A DNA stretch of 11,428 nucleotides from Natronohydrobacter sp. Lineage in GTDB: Bacteria > Pseudomonadota > Alphaproteobacteria > Rhodobacterales > Rhodobacteraceae. How positions within the stretch are numbered: the stretch's first letter is position 1; each line of letters begins with the position of its first letter. The notes beneath the pieces were generated by a model. That model was not told the DNA's origin and ran no database searches. It saw only the letters and a list, made by a program, of their open reading frames with translations. A program made the translations under genes and the position numbers. Of the stretch, positions 1 to 6,606 are shown piece by piece. The stretch covers positions 1 to 11,428 of the forward strand of contig SKIM01000129.1 in the NCBI GenBank assembly GCA_007116445.1, read 5' to 3'.

Positions 1-66
1 AAGGAGCATTCCATGTCTGATGCGGTGGCCTACATGACCGGGGCAAAGCAACCCGAGGCCGCATGA
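1..66 (+). CDS. 3' end of a sugar ABC transporter ATP-binding protein (FrcA-like), cut by the window edge
   Basis: Frame 1 is open from the first base to TGA at 64-66 and encodes a tail ending MSDAVAYMTGAKQPEAA. A C-terminal MSDAVA-aromatic-MTGA stretch is, from memory, typical of CUT2-type (fructose/ribose-like) ABC ATPases of alphaproteobacteria. The following reading frame starts inside this stop codon (ATGA, 63-66) and has the N-terminus of a P-loop kinase. That fits the FrcA-FrcK arrangement of fructose loci. Only about 21 codons are visible, so the call rests on the tail motif plus context. An alternative is a free 17-residue peptide starting at 13, because AAGGAG at 1-6 looks like a ribosome binding site. 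I think this is a coincidence of Lys-Glu codons. Confidence 0.5.
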   Translation, partial: KEHSMSDAVAYMTGAKQPEAA

Positions 67-206
67 CATCTGTCATCGCCCAAGCGTTGCTCGCACCGAT
101 TGCAACGCTTGGTGGCGTGACGCGGCGGTTCATCGCTGTCATGGGACCGCCGGGCAATGGCAAATCGACCGATGCCGATGCTCGATGCGCTGCATTGATC
201 GCATAG
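63..206 (+). pseudogene. Truncated P-loop sugar/nucleoside kinase remnant (FrcK-like)
   Basis: The frame opens with ATG at 63, overlapping the preceding stop codon, and gives a 47-residue product ending at TAG 204-206. Residues 21-36 (RRFIAVMGPPGNGKST) are a beta strand followed by a Walker A motif GxxGxGKS/T. This is the way small P-loop kinases of the FrcK/uridine-kinase-like group begin after about 20 residues. Those kinases are roughly 200 residues or longer. Here the resemblance ends right after GKST (about position 170), and none of the three forward frames downstream shows the rest of a kinase fold. I read it as a gene broken by deletion or rearrangement and no longer functional. A short real peptide is possible but unlikely. 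An 11-base inverted repeat (80-90/102-112) lies inside it. Confidence 0.5.
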
Positions 207-496
207 GGCATCAGAGCAGGCCGCTGGAATAGTCCTTGAGCCGGATCGCGATCCCTCCGTCAGGGCGGGGTGATTTGCTTGCGATGCCTTTTGATGCGTT
301 CGACGCATGGATCTGACCTCGTTCTGCCGGGTTACTGCACGACAAATGGTCACAGGACGCGCGGCGCCACCGATTTGAAGACCGCGGTGTGTTTTGCGCA
401 AGCCGCGGCAAGCTGCCTGTGATCATTCGTATTCCTGCAAGCTGGATCGGTATGAAGGCGACCTTTTGCGTGACGTGCTTTGCAATGAGGTCAGGG
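207..496. other. Stretch without a recognisable gene between the kinase remnant and iolB
   Basis: About 290 bases separate the kinase remnant from the end of iolB. Short open frames exist on both strands, but none gives a protein I recognise, none has a convincing ribosome binding site, and the frames conflict. Two short palindromes are present: GGATCGCGATCC at 243-254 and an ATGCGT/ACGCAT pair at 294-308. No good hairpin plus T-run terminator for the leftward iolB operon is visible. The stretch is probably degenerate sequence left where the kinase gene was lost, plus the 3' untranslated region of the iolB transcript. Confidence 0.4.
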
Positions 497-1294
497 TCAA
501 ACCGTTAAATGCACAAATGCCGGATGGGTCTGATACCGCCATGCACGGCGAGGGCCGGCCATGACATTGAGGTAATACATCTCGACCCCGTGCGGCGCAG
601 CGCATGGGTGATGACCTCTGGGCACCAAAACGACATCGTGATCAGCAGGTGCCATGGTTTCGTCAAGTGTCAGATCATCAGTAAAGACACGTTGCAGCCC
701 AAAACAGTCAGACGGGTTCAGACGGTGATAATAGGTTTCTTCGAGATAAGTCAGATCAGGAAACCGGTCTTCGTCATGCCGGTGTGGCGGGTAGGATGAC
801 CAATGCCCTGCTGGCGTAAACACTTCCGTCACCAGGAGACTGTCGGCCACATCGCGACCTTCCATCGCAATATTGTGGATGTAGCGCGTATTGGTGCCCT
901 GACCGCGCTCTTCAAGCGCGATGCCATCTGGTCCAAGCACCTGCAAGGGCCGCCCGCCGGGGCTGGGCGCGCTGCATACTGCAACCACGCAGGGCGTTGT
1001 GGCGCGCGCCTGCCAGTGGGTCGCGGGCGGCACATACAGACAATGCGGGGGGCTGCGGTCGAAGACGCTCAGCCGCTCCCCCATCTCGCCGAGGGATTGT
1101 CCGTTTACGCTGATCTCTGCGCGCCCTTCGACCAGCACGACAATGATCTCGCGCCCCTCGAACGCGTTTGATGCGACCTCTCCGGGGGCAAGTCGCCACA
1201 GATCGAAACCCACATAATGCCAGCCAGCATCCCGAGGGGATATGGCATGAACATGGCCCGACTGTGCCCTTGGTTTGCGCAACAGGCCCGACAT
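497..1294 (-). CDS. iolB: 5-deoxy-glucuronate isomerase IolB
   Basis: IolB converts 5-deoxy-D-glucuronate, the ring-opened product of IolD, to 5-dehydro-2-deoxy-D-gluconate, the substrate of IolC; it acts in the cytoplasm. The 265-residue product has the normal length and two cupin-like halves. The C-terminal half carries family hallmarks: SSYPPHRHDED around residues 166-176 with putative metal-binding His171 and His173, then YLEETYYHRLNP (183-194), DETMA (211-215), VLVPRGHHP (222-230) and YYLNVMAGP (240-248). The start is ATG at 1294, whose A is also the last base of the upstream ATPase stop codon (TGATG). A GTG one codon earlier is possible. No strong Shine-Dalgarno sequence is visible, which suggests translational coupling to the ATPase. 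It is the last gene of the leftward transporter operon, whereas in many bacteria iolB lies with iolC/D/E. Confidence 0.95.
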   Translation of the reverse strand: MSGLLRKPRAQSGHVHAISPRDAGWHYVGFDLWRLAPGEVASNAFEGREIIVVLVEGRAEISVNGQSLGEMGERLSVFDRSPPHCLYVPPATHWQARATTPCVVAVCSAPSPGGRPLQVLGPDGIALEERGQGTNTRYIHNIAMEGRDVADSLLVTEVFTPAGHWSSYPPHRHDEDRFPDLTYLEETYYHRLNPSDCFGLQRVFTDDLTLDETMAPADHDVVLVPRGHHPCAAPHGVEMYYLNVMAGPRRAWRYQTHPAFVHLTV

Positions 1295-2085
1295 CACACG
1301 GTCCCGCCCAGCGATCCTTCCAGCGCGACCAATTCCTGACCGCCTGCCATCAGATCCTGCAATTCCTCGGGCGTGATCTGCCCGCGTTGCGCCGTGCCAA
1401 GCGTCTTGCCGCGGTTCAGAACTGTGAAACGGTCACCCACAGCCATGGCGTGGCGCACATTATGCGTAATGAAGACCACGCCGATCCCGGCCTTGCGCAC
1501 CTTGTCGATGGTCGCCAGCACATTGGCCGTCTGACGCACACCCAGCGCCGAGGTCGGCTCATCAAGGATCAGCACCTTGGCCCCGAAATAGACCGCCCGC
1601 GCGATGGCCACAGTCTGCCGCTCTCCCCCCGACAACGTGCCCACGGCCTGATCTGGCGAGCGCAAGTTGATACCCATCTTGCGCATTTCCTCCATGGTCA
1701 CGTCATTGGCCAAGCCGAAATCCATGAAACTGAACGGCCCGACCCGCTTGACAGGTTCGCGCCCCATCCAGAAATTACGCGTCACGGACATCAGTGGGAT
1801 CATCGCAAGATCCTGATAGACGGTCGCGATTCCGGCGGTCATCGCATCACGCGGGCTGGCGAAATCCATGCGCTTGCCCTCGAAAAGGATATCGCCGCGC
1901 GTGGGCTTGTGGACCCCGGACATGGTCTTGATAAAGGTCGACTTTCCCGCACCATTGTCGCCCAGCAGGCAGTGGCACTCGCCCGGACGTATATCGAAGC
2001 TGACCCCATTCAGCGCTATGACAGGACCGAAATGCTTTTCGATATTGCGCATCTCGACAATCGGGTCGTGGTCGAAACTGCTCAT
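1294..2085 (-). CDS. Single-domain sugar/inositol ABC transporter ATP-binding protein
   Basis: This is the cytoplasmic ATPase subunit that energises uptake through the adjacent permease. The 263 residues form one complete ABC domain: Walker A GDNGAGKST at 42-50, Q-loop Gln91, signature LSGGERQ at 151-157, Walker B ending DEPTSAL at 175-181, and the H-loop histidine in THNVRHA at 207-213. CUT2 ATPases such as RbsA or XylG usually carry two fused domains of about 500 residues; this one has a single domain, like FrcA-type proteins, and would work as a homodimer. The ATG at 2085 has GGAGAG upstream and lies one base past the permease stop; the stop overlaps the iolB start. Inositol specificity is inferred from the linkage to iolB and the shared operator, not from the ATPase itself. 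Confidence 0.92.
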   Translation of the reverse strand: MSSFDHDPIVEMRNIEKHFGPVIALNGVSFDIRPGECHCLLGDNGAGKSTFIKTMSGVHKPTRGDILFEGKRMDFASPRDAMTAGIATVYQDLAMIPLMSVTRNFWMGREPVKRVGPFSFMDFGLANDVTMEEMRKMGINLRSPDQAVGTLSGGERQTVAIARAVYFGAKVLILDEPTSALGVRQTANVLATIDKVRKAGIGVVFITHNVRHAMAVGDRFTVLNRGKTLGTAQRGQITPEELQDLMAGGQELVALEGSLGGTV

Positions 2086-2086
2086 C

Positions 2087-3202
2087 TTAACGCTCTCCGG
2101 TGATAATGCGGCGGATATAGGTGTTCAAGATCACGGCAAAGAGCAGGATCACGCCCAGAAATACCCGGAAAAGACTGGATTCGACGCCTGCGAAGAACAG
2201 CCCCTGCTGCACGACACCGAAGATAAGTGCGCCCAGCGCCGCGCCGATGACTGACCCATAGCCCCCGGTCAGAAGCGCGCCCCCGATCACCACCGCGATG
2301 ATGGCTTCAAATTCTTTCAGAAGGCCGCGATCCGCCCCGGCAGATCCGAATTCCATCACCTGACAAGTGGCAAACACTGTCGCGCAGAAGGCCGTGAACA
2401 TGAACATCAGGATCTTCACCCGCGCGACCGGCACACCGACATAGCGCGCAGCCTGAGCATCACCGCCTGCCGCGAAGACCCAGTTTCCAAAGCGCGTGCG
2501 CGTCAGCACGACATGGGCCACGATCATGAGACCCAAGGCCCAGACAATCAACATGGGAATACCGTTCACGATCGGCTCACCTGCGCGTGTGCCACGCTCA
2601 AACACCGCAATCAGTCCCTGGCTGGCCAGCCAGTCGAAGAAGACCCCACCGACCTTGCCGCCAAAGACGGGCGCCAGCCAGTCATCCGCAGCGCGTTCGG
2701 CAATACCGCCGATGATCGTGCGACGTTCGATCAGTTGCGGGAAAAATATGGTGAAACCGCGCAGGATGAACAGGAAGGCCAGCGTCACGATGAAACTGGG
2801 CAGGCCTGTGCGCACAACAATAAGCCCGTTCAGTGCCCCGATGGCGATGCAGATCGCAAATGTCAGCAGGATTGCGAACCAGACCGGCCAGCCCAATGTG
2901 ACCGAGAAAATCGCGATCGACATCCCCGCAAACCCGATCATCGAGCCGACCGACAGATCAAACTCGCCTGCGATCATCAGCATGCAGGCCCCGACCGCGA
3001 TGATGACGAATTGCGCCGAGACTGTGGACCAGTTCAATACGCCCTGCGCGTTGAACATGCCGCTGTCACCCGCGAAGATGATGAAGAACAGGAATACGGC
3101 GACAGTGCCGACGATCGCACCAAGTTCGGGGCGGATCAGCGCCTTGCGCAGTTTGGATGTTTCTTTGATGCGTTCGTCAAGGACCGCGCCCGTGCTGGAC
3201 AT
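2087..3202 (-). CDS. Sugar/inositol ABC transporter permease (CUT2, RbsC-like)
   Basis: This is the inner-membrane channel subunit of the carbohydrate uptake (CUT2) ABC transporter. The 371-residue protein has many hydrophobic segments and family motifs: GEFDLSVGSMIGFAG at 79-93, GLPSFIVTLAFLFILRG at 133-149, the cytoplasmic ATPase-contacting loop AAGGDAQAARYVGVPVARVKI at 244-264, and AVVIGGALLTGGYGSVIGA at 303-321. A polar stretch of about 60 residues (155-215) between membrane segments is longer than in RbsC and probably periplasmic. I chose ATG at 3202 because GGAGG lies seven bases before it; a TTG at 3220 would place that Shine-Dalgarno sequence inside the gene. It lies 70 bases after the binding-protein gene, with a hairpin terminator between them, and one base before the ATPase start. 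Confidence 0.93.
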   Translation of the reverse strand: MSSTGAVLDERIKETSKLRKALIRPELGAIVGTVAVFLFFIIFAGDSGMFNAQGVLNWSTVSAQFVIIAVGACMLMIAGEFDLSVGSMIGFAGMSIAIFSVTLGWPVWFAILLTFAICIAIGALNGLIVVRTGLPSFIVTLAFLFILRGFTIFFPQLIERRTIIGGIAERAADDWLAPVFGGKVGGVFFDWLASQGLIAVFERGTRAGEPIVNGIPMLIVWALGLMIVAHVVLTRTRFGNWVFAAGGDAQAARYVGVPVARVKILMFMFTAFCATVFATCQVMEFGSAGADRGLLKEFEAIIAVVIGGALLTGGYGSVIGAALGALIFGVVQQGLFFAGVESSLFRVFLGVILLFAVILNTYIRRIITGER

Positions 3203-3227
3203 CGCAATTCCTCCCAACAATGTCTTG

Positions 3228-3259
3228 AAAAACGAGGCGGATCCCGATGGTTCCGCCTC
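3228..3259 (-). terminator. Intra-operon hairpin terminator between binding-protein and permease genes
   Basis: On the minus strand, 13 bases after the binding-protein stop codon, an 8-base perfect stem (GAGGCGGA at 3234-3241 pairing with TCCGCCTC at 3252-3259 in plus-strand terms) with a 10-base loop is followed by GTTTTTC. This is the form of a rho-independent terminator. Its place between the first and second gene suggests partial termination and/or 3'-end protection, so that binding protein is made in excess over membrane subunits. That arrangement is well known in binding-protein-dependent operons such as malE-malF. How efficient it is cannot be told from the sequence. Confidence 0.75.
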
Positions 3260-3272
3260 TGGAAATCAGGCG

Positions 3273-4220
3273 TCAGCGGAATTCGCCCGCCAATTCAGCC
3301 ACCAGATCCAGCGCATCCGCCGTCACGAAGCCGGGGCCGGAATTGATGTTGTTGCCCGGCAGAACGCCGAAACGGTGATAGTTGGTCAGAACAATCACCG
3401 GCAGGTAGGCTTGCAGGAAGGGCTGCTGGTCGATGCCCCACTGGATCACACCATCCCGGATCGCGTGAACGATATCACCGCCCAGATCGAAGGTGCCGAA
3501 ATAGATATCACCGGCCAGACCCATCTGCTGCAATGCCAGAATCGTCGGATCAGCCGAGGTCGGCCCGAGTGTCAGCACGGCATCCGTGTCGGGATTGGCG
3601 TTCAAATAGGCCATGACCCGGTTCTGGATCTCGCTCGGATCCTGCCCGCTGTCGATCATCTGGTTACCCAGTTCTACGCCCAGACCATCGGCGAAACCCT
3701 GGCACCGCTCGGTCGAAGACGGGGAGGAAATATAGTGGTTCACACAGAGAAAGCTTGTGACGCCATCATCAGCCGCGCGCTGGCCGGCCGCAAAGCCTGC
3801 GTCATATTCTGGCTGCCCCACATACATCAGCGCGCCCAGCGCACGCGCTTGCTCTGGCGTGCCTGAATTGATGATGATGACGTCGATCCCCGCATCCACT
3901 GCTGCCGAGATCGGGCCGGACAGCACGTCAGCGTCAGCGAGAGTGGTGATGATCCCGTTCGGATTGCTCGCTGCGGCCTGTTCGATGATCCGTGCCATAT
4001 CTGCCAGATCGCCCGTCGGCGGGTTTCGATATTCGACCGTGACATTCATCTGCTCGCCCGCCAGCGCAAGCCCGTTCTTGATCGTATTCCACCAGCTGTC
4101 GCTATCGGGCGCATGGCTGACCAGCACATAACGCTCGCCCTCGGCCACTGCGGCGCCCCCCCCCATGAGCGCTGATACTGCAACAGCACTCACCGCAAGC
4201 TTCTTCAACATTGCCTTCAT
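3273..4220 (-). CDS. Periplasmic sugar/inositol-binding protein of the ABC transporter
   Basis: This secreted receptor captures the substrate and delivers it to the permease. The 315-residue precursor starts with a signal peptide: Lys-rich residues 2-7, a hydrophobic core at about 8-22, and a likely cut after AVA at residue 26. The mature part resembles the Peripla_BP_4 family of CUT2 receptors: an opening beta strand with YVLVSHAPDSDSWWNTIKNG at 31-50, ADMARIIEQA at 73-82, DAGIDVIIINSG at 109-120, and GTFDLGGDIVHAIRDGVIQW at 242-261. ATG at 4220 is chosen for the GGAGG five bases upstream and the signal peptide right after it; the frame is open further upstream but that stretch looks non-coding and contains the operator. 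It is the first gene of the operon. Myo-inositol as ligand is an inference from context; another cyclitol or sugar cannot be excluded. Confidence 0.92.
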   Translation of the reverse strand: MKAMLKKLAVSAVAVSALMGGGAAVAEGERYVLVSHAPDSDSWWNTIKNGLALAGEQMNVTVEYRNPPTGDLADMARIIEQAAASNPNGIITTLADADVLSGPISAAVDAGIDVIIINSGTPEQARALGALMYVGQPEYDAGFAAGQRAADDGVTSFLCVNHYISSPSSTERCQGFADGLGVELGNQMIDSGQDPSEIQNRVMAYLNANPDTDAVLTLGPTSADPTILALQQMGLAGDIYFGTFDLGGDIVHAIRDGVIQWGIDQQPFLQAYLPVIVLTNYHRFGVLPGNNINSGPGFVTADALDLVAELAGEFR

Positions 4221-4281
4221 GATGTCCTCCCAAACATAGTTATGGGCGCGTTCAGATCGTTTCCGAAACACCCTGACCTGG

Positions 4282-4310
4282 ACTGTAGCTCCGAATCTAG
4301 AATTTTGCAA
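4282..4310 (-). promoter_or_regulatory. Putative promoter of the transporter-iolB operon
   Basis: Reading leftward, TTGCAA (4310-4305) and TACAGT (4287-4282) are separated by 17 bases. Each matches four of six positions of the sigma-70 -35 and -10 consensus. The -35 element is half of the operator palindrome, so a bound LacI-type repressor would block polymerase. The -10 box ends about 60 bases before the binding-protein ATG. The match is modest and has no experimental support here. Confidence 0.35.
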
Positions 4311-4321
4311 CCGGTTGCAAA
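4304..4321. promoter_or_regulatory. Operator 1, LacI-type palindrome between regulator and transporter operon
   Basis: TTTGCAACCGGTTGCAAA is an 18-base perfect palindrome with a central CCGG, the kind of site bound by LacI-family dimers. It lies between the divergent regulator (start 4400) and binding-protein gene (start 4220). Its 16-base core recurs exactly at 8655-8670 in the other divergent intergenic region. It overlaps the candidate -35 of the transporter promoter, and a weak rightward promoter (TTGCAA 4305-4310, TCAAAT 4328-4333) also overlaps it, which suggests autoregulation. Confidence 0.85.
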
Positions 4322-4399
4322 TATCTTTCAAATCCCGCAATATTTCTTTTATTCACGCAGTGCGATAACAGGGCCGGATATCCTGTTGGACGGAGTGGC

Positions 4400-5395
4400 A
4401 TGGCAGTTACGTTGAAAGATGTTGCGAAGCGCGCCGGCGTGTCTCGCTCTGCTGTCTCGCGCACCTTCACGGAAGGTGCGTCAGTCTCTGCCAAGACCCG
4501 CGCAAAGGTCGAAGCGGCCGCAGATGAACTTGGCTACAGTCCCAATGCGCTTGCCTCGTCATTGACGACAGGACGGACGAAACTGATCGGGCTGGTGTCC
4601 AACAATTTTCACAACCCCCTTTTTCTGGAGGTGTTCGACCTGTTTACCAGAGGCTTGCAAGAGCGCGGATTGCGCCCGCTTCTGGTCAATCTGAGCCATG
4701 AAACCAACCCCGAAAATTCAGTGCGCATGTTGCGGCAATATTCGGTCGATGGCGTGATCGTCGCCTCATCAACCTTGCCGCCCAGCTTTGCCGAAGCCTT
4801 CCGCGATGCGGGCGTGCCCGTGGTCCATTCCTTCGGGCGTTACACGACCAGCCCGCATGTGCATGTGGTGGGCATCGACAATATCGCATGCGGGCGTATG
4901 GCGGCACAGGCGTTGATCGCGCGCGGGCACAAGCGCGTGGCGTTCATGGGCGGCCCGGAAGGGGCGACATCAACCCAGGACCGCGCGCAGGGGTTTCTGG
5001 ACGCGCTGGCCCCACATTCTGAAATTGAAGCCAGTGTCAGCTATGCCAGCGCCTATTCTTTTGACGCCGGGCGCGCAGAAATGGCCCGGTTGTTGCAGTC
5101 AGACCCCGCCGAAGCATATTTTGGCGGGGATGATGTGCTTTCCATCGGCGCACTCTCTGCGATGGCCGACAAGGGTTTGCGCGTGCCTCAGGATATCGGG
5201 ATCATCGGATTGAACGATATGGCGATGGCGCGCTGGGAGAATTTCAATCTGACGACGATCCGACAGCCGATCCCCGAGATCATCGCTGCGTCGATCGATC
5301 TGGTGGTCGGCACCATAGAACGCCCCGACCGCCACCCCGAAACCCGGCTTTTTCCCTGCCGCGTGATCGAGCGCGGCACGCTGCGGCCCCTTTGA
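4400..5395 (+). CDS. LacI-family transcriptional regulator, probable inositol-locus repressor
   Basis: A DNA-binding, ligand-responsive regulator of 331 residues, the usual LacI-family length. The N-terminal helix-turn-helix is at residues 5-24 (TLKDVAKRAGVSRSAVSRTF from residue 4), followed by a third helix, the hinge with PNALASSL at 48-55, and a periplasmic-binding-protein-like sensor from about 62 to the end. The start ATG at 4400 has GGAG five bases upstream. The gene is divergent from the transporter operon and flanked by a palindrome that recurs in front of iolD, so it most likely represses both regions and is released by inositol or a pathway intermediate. Rhizobial IolR and Bacillus IolR are, as I recall, RpiR- and DeoR-type, so this is a different regulator class. 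Its effector and whether it represses or activates are not visible in the sequence. Confidence 0.93.
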   Translation: MAVTLKDVAKRAGVSRSAVSRTFTEGASVSAKTRAKVEAAADELGYSPNALASSLTTGRTKLIGLVSNNFHNPLFLEVFDLFTRGLQERGLRPLLVNLSHETNPENSVRMLRQYSVDGVIVASSTLPPSFAEAFRDAGVPVVHSFGRYTTSPHVHVVGIDNIACGRMAAQALIARGHKRVAFMGGPEGATSTQDRAQGFLDALAPHSEIEASVSYASAYSFDAGRAEMARLLQSDPAEAYFGGDDVLSIGALSAMADKGLRVPQDIGIIGLNDMAMARWENFNLTTIRQPIPEIIAASIDLVVGTIERPDRHPETRLFPCRVIERGTLRPL

Positions 5396-5399
5396 CAAG

Positions 5400-5449
5400 G
5401 CCCGCAGCGCCAGCGCCCGCGCCGTGACATGAGTGGGCGCTGCGCGGGC
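5400..5449. terminator. GC-rich inverted repeat between convergent genes, possible bidirectional terminator
   Basis: The regulator gene ends at 5395 and the opposing dehydrogenase gene ends at 5465. The spacer contains nested inverted repeats: CAGCGCCC (5411-5418) with GGGCGCTG (5435-5442), and GCCCGC (5400-5405) with GCGGGC (5444-5449). They could form a hairpin in both transcripts. Neither side has a T-run, so intrinsic termination would be weak and factor-dependent termination is possible. Confidence 0.4.
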
Positions 5450-5464
5450 ACCCCCCGCCGGGAC

Positions 5465-6595
5465 TCATCGGAACATCGGCGGGCGCGCATCGACCCAAGC
5501 GCTCTTGGCCCGCGCGGAGTCAACAGCCGCATGAACCGCCGCCATTGACCGCAAACCATCTTCAGCCAGAGGTAACCCGTCCCGCGCTTCCCCTTTGATC
5601 GCGGCCGCCAGATCGACATAGATATTCGCGACCGCCAGCGGAAAGCCTTCGGGATGCGCAATCGCGACACGGCTCAGGCGCGCGGCCTCGGTGCTCAAAC
5701 CCGCTTCGCCCTTTTCCATGATCTGCGTGCGCCCGCCGACAGGTGTGTAATAGACCTGATTGGGCTGTTCCGACGCCCAGCGCAGCCCTCCGGTTTCGCC
5801 AAAGACCTGAATGTCAAACCCGTGTTGACGCCCAACCGCGACCGAACTGGTCCACAGCCGCCCGACAGTGCCGCCTGACATACGGAAATTCACCATTGCA
5901 TCATCTTCCAGCACGCGACTGGAAATGGTTGACGCGAAATCCGCCGAAAGTGTTTCGACCTGATCGCCAGTGATAAAACTCGCCATGTGCAATGCATGGA
6001 TCCCACAATCAGCGAATTGCCCTGAAATTCCCGCTTGCGCCGGGTCATAGCGCCAGCGCACGCGCGGATTGTCGGCGTCCGTTGCATCTCCATGATGGCC
6101 ATGGCTGAAATTCGTGACCACCAGTCGGATCTTGCCCAAGGCCCCGCTGCGCACCATGTCACGCATCTCGCGCACCATCGGATAGGCGGTATAGCAGTAA
6201 TTCACGGCGCAAATCCGCCCAGAGGACTGCGCAATCTTCACAATCTCCTCACCTTCCTCGACGCTCATTGTCATGGGCTTTTCGCAAAGCACATGAAATC
6301 CGGCTTCGAGAAATGCCTTGGTGATTTCAAAATGCGTGGCATTCGGCGTCGCCACTGTGACCAGTGCAACCCGATCTTCACGATTGCGCTCGCCTTGCAG
6401 CATGTCGCGCCAGTCGCCATAGGCCCGGTCTGCCGCAACACCCAGTTTCTGCGCATAGGCGCACCCCTTCGCAGCATCGGCATCAAGCGCCCCTGCGGCG
6501 AGCGTGAACAGCCCGTCAGCCTGCGCGCCCAAGCGGTGCGCAGGACCGATCTGGCTGCCCTCGCCCCCGCCAATCAATCCCCAGTTCAGCTTCAT
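5465..6595 (-). CDS. Gfo/Idh/MocA-family NAD(P)-dependent oxidoreductase (cyclitol dehydrogenase candidate A)
   Basis: The 376-residue product has an N-terminal Rossmann fold with the dinucleotide-binding motif GLIGGGEGSQIGPAHR (6-21), TPNATH (83-88), and the family's EKP motif at 105-107 with catalytic Lys106. The C-terminal substrate half has ADCGIHALH (195-203), where Asp196 and His200 fit the family's catalytic Asp/His pair. Members oxidise or reduce hydroxyl groups of sugars and inositols. Next to an IolE-like protein and under the same probable operator as iolD, a scyllo- or other inositol dehydrogenase is plausible, but the GGGEGS-type N-terminus does not look like classical IolG, so substrate and symbol are left open. 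The ATG at 6595 has GAGGGG upstream and lies 11 bases after the preceding gene. It is the last gene of the three-gene leftward operon. Confidence 0.88.
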   Translation of the reverse strand: MKLNWGLIGGGEGSQIGPAHRLGAQADGLFTLAAGALDADAAKGCAYAQKLGVAADRAYGDWRDMLQGERNREDRVALVTVATPNATHFEITKAFLEAGFHVLCEKPMTMSVEEGEEIVKIAQSSGRICAVNYCYTAYPMVREMRDMVRSGALGKIRLVVTNFSHGHHGDATDADNPRVRWRYDPAQAGISGQFADCGIHALHMASFITGDQVETLSADFASTISSRVLEDDAMVNFRMSGGTVGRLWTSSVAVGRQHGFDIQVFGETGGLRWASEQPNQVYYTPVGGRTQIMEKGEAGLSTEAARLSRVAIAHPEGFPLAVANIYVDLAAAIKGEARDGLPLAEDGLRSMAAVHAAVDSARAKSAWVDARPPMFR

Positions 6596-6606
6596 TGCGC
6601 GCCCCC

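Noticed and set aside
1..29. AAGGAG plus ATG at 13 as the start of a small independent peptide gene
   Set aside because: The frame is open to the window edge and the peptide matches the C-terminal tail style of FrcA-like ATPases, so an internal methionine is more likely.
243..308. Short palindromes GGATCGCGATCC (243-254) and ATGCGT/ACGCAT (294-308)
   Set aside because: They are short, single copy, not next to a recognisable promoter, and expected by chance in GC-rich alphaproteobacterial DNA.
30..401. A 123-residue open frame on the minus strand across the left edge
   Set aside because: It has no ribosome binding site, its composition is odd (Arg/Ser/Cys-rich), no family is recognisable, and it runs antisense to the ABC tail and the kinase remnant. 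A shadow frame in GC-rich DNA.
211..510. Minus-strand open frame ending DGGIAIRLKDYSSGLL, considered as a transposase tail
   Set aside because: The resemblance to the IS5-type RIATRYD region is only a few residues. The expected upstream motifs are missing, and I saw no terminal repeats or target duplication.
1168..2103. Long plus-strand open frames (311, 456 and 569 residues) opposite the transporter and dehydrogenase genes
   Set aside because: They lie antisense to strongly supported genes with complete motifs, are His/Arg-rich, and have no family features. This is the usual GC-rich antisense artefact; the same applies to 2496-3866 and 6595-8304.
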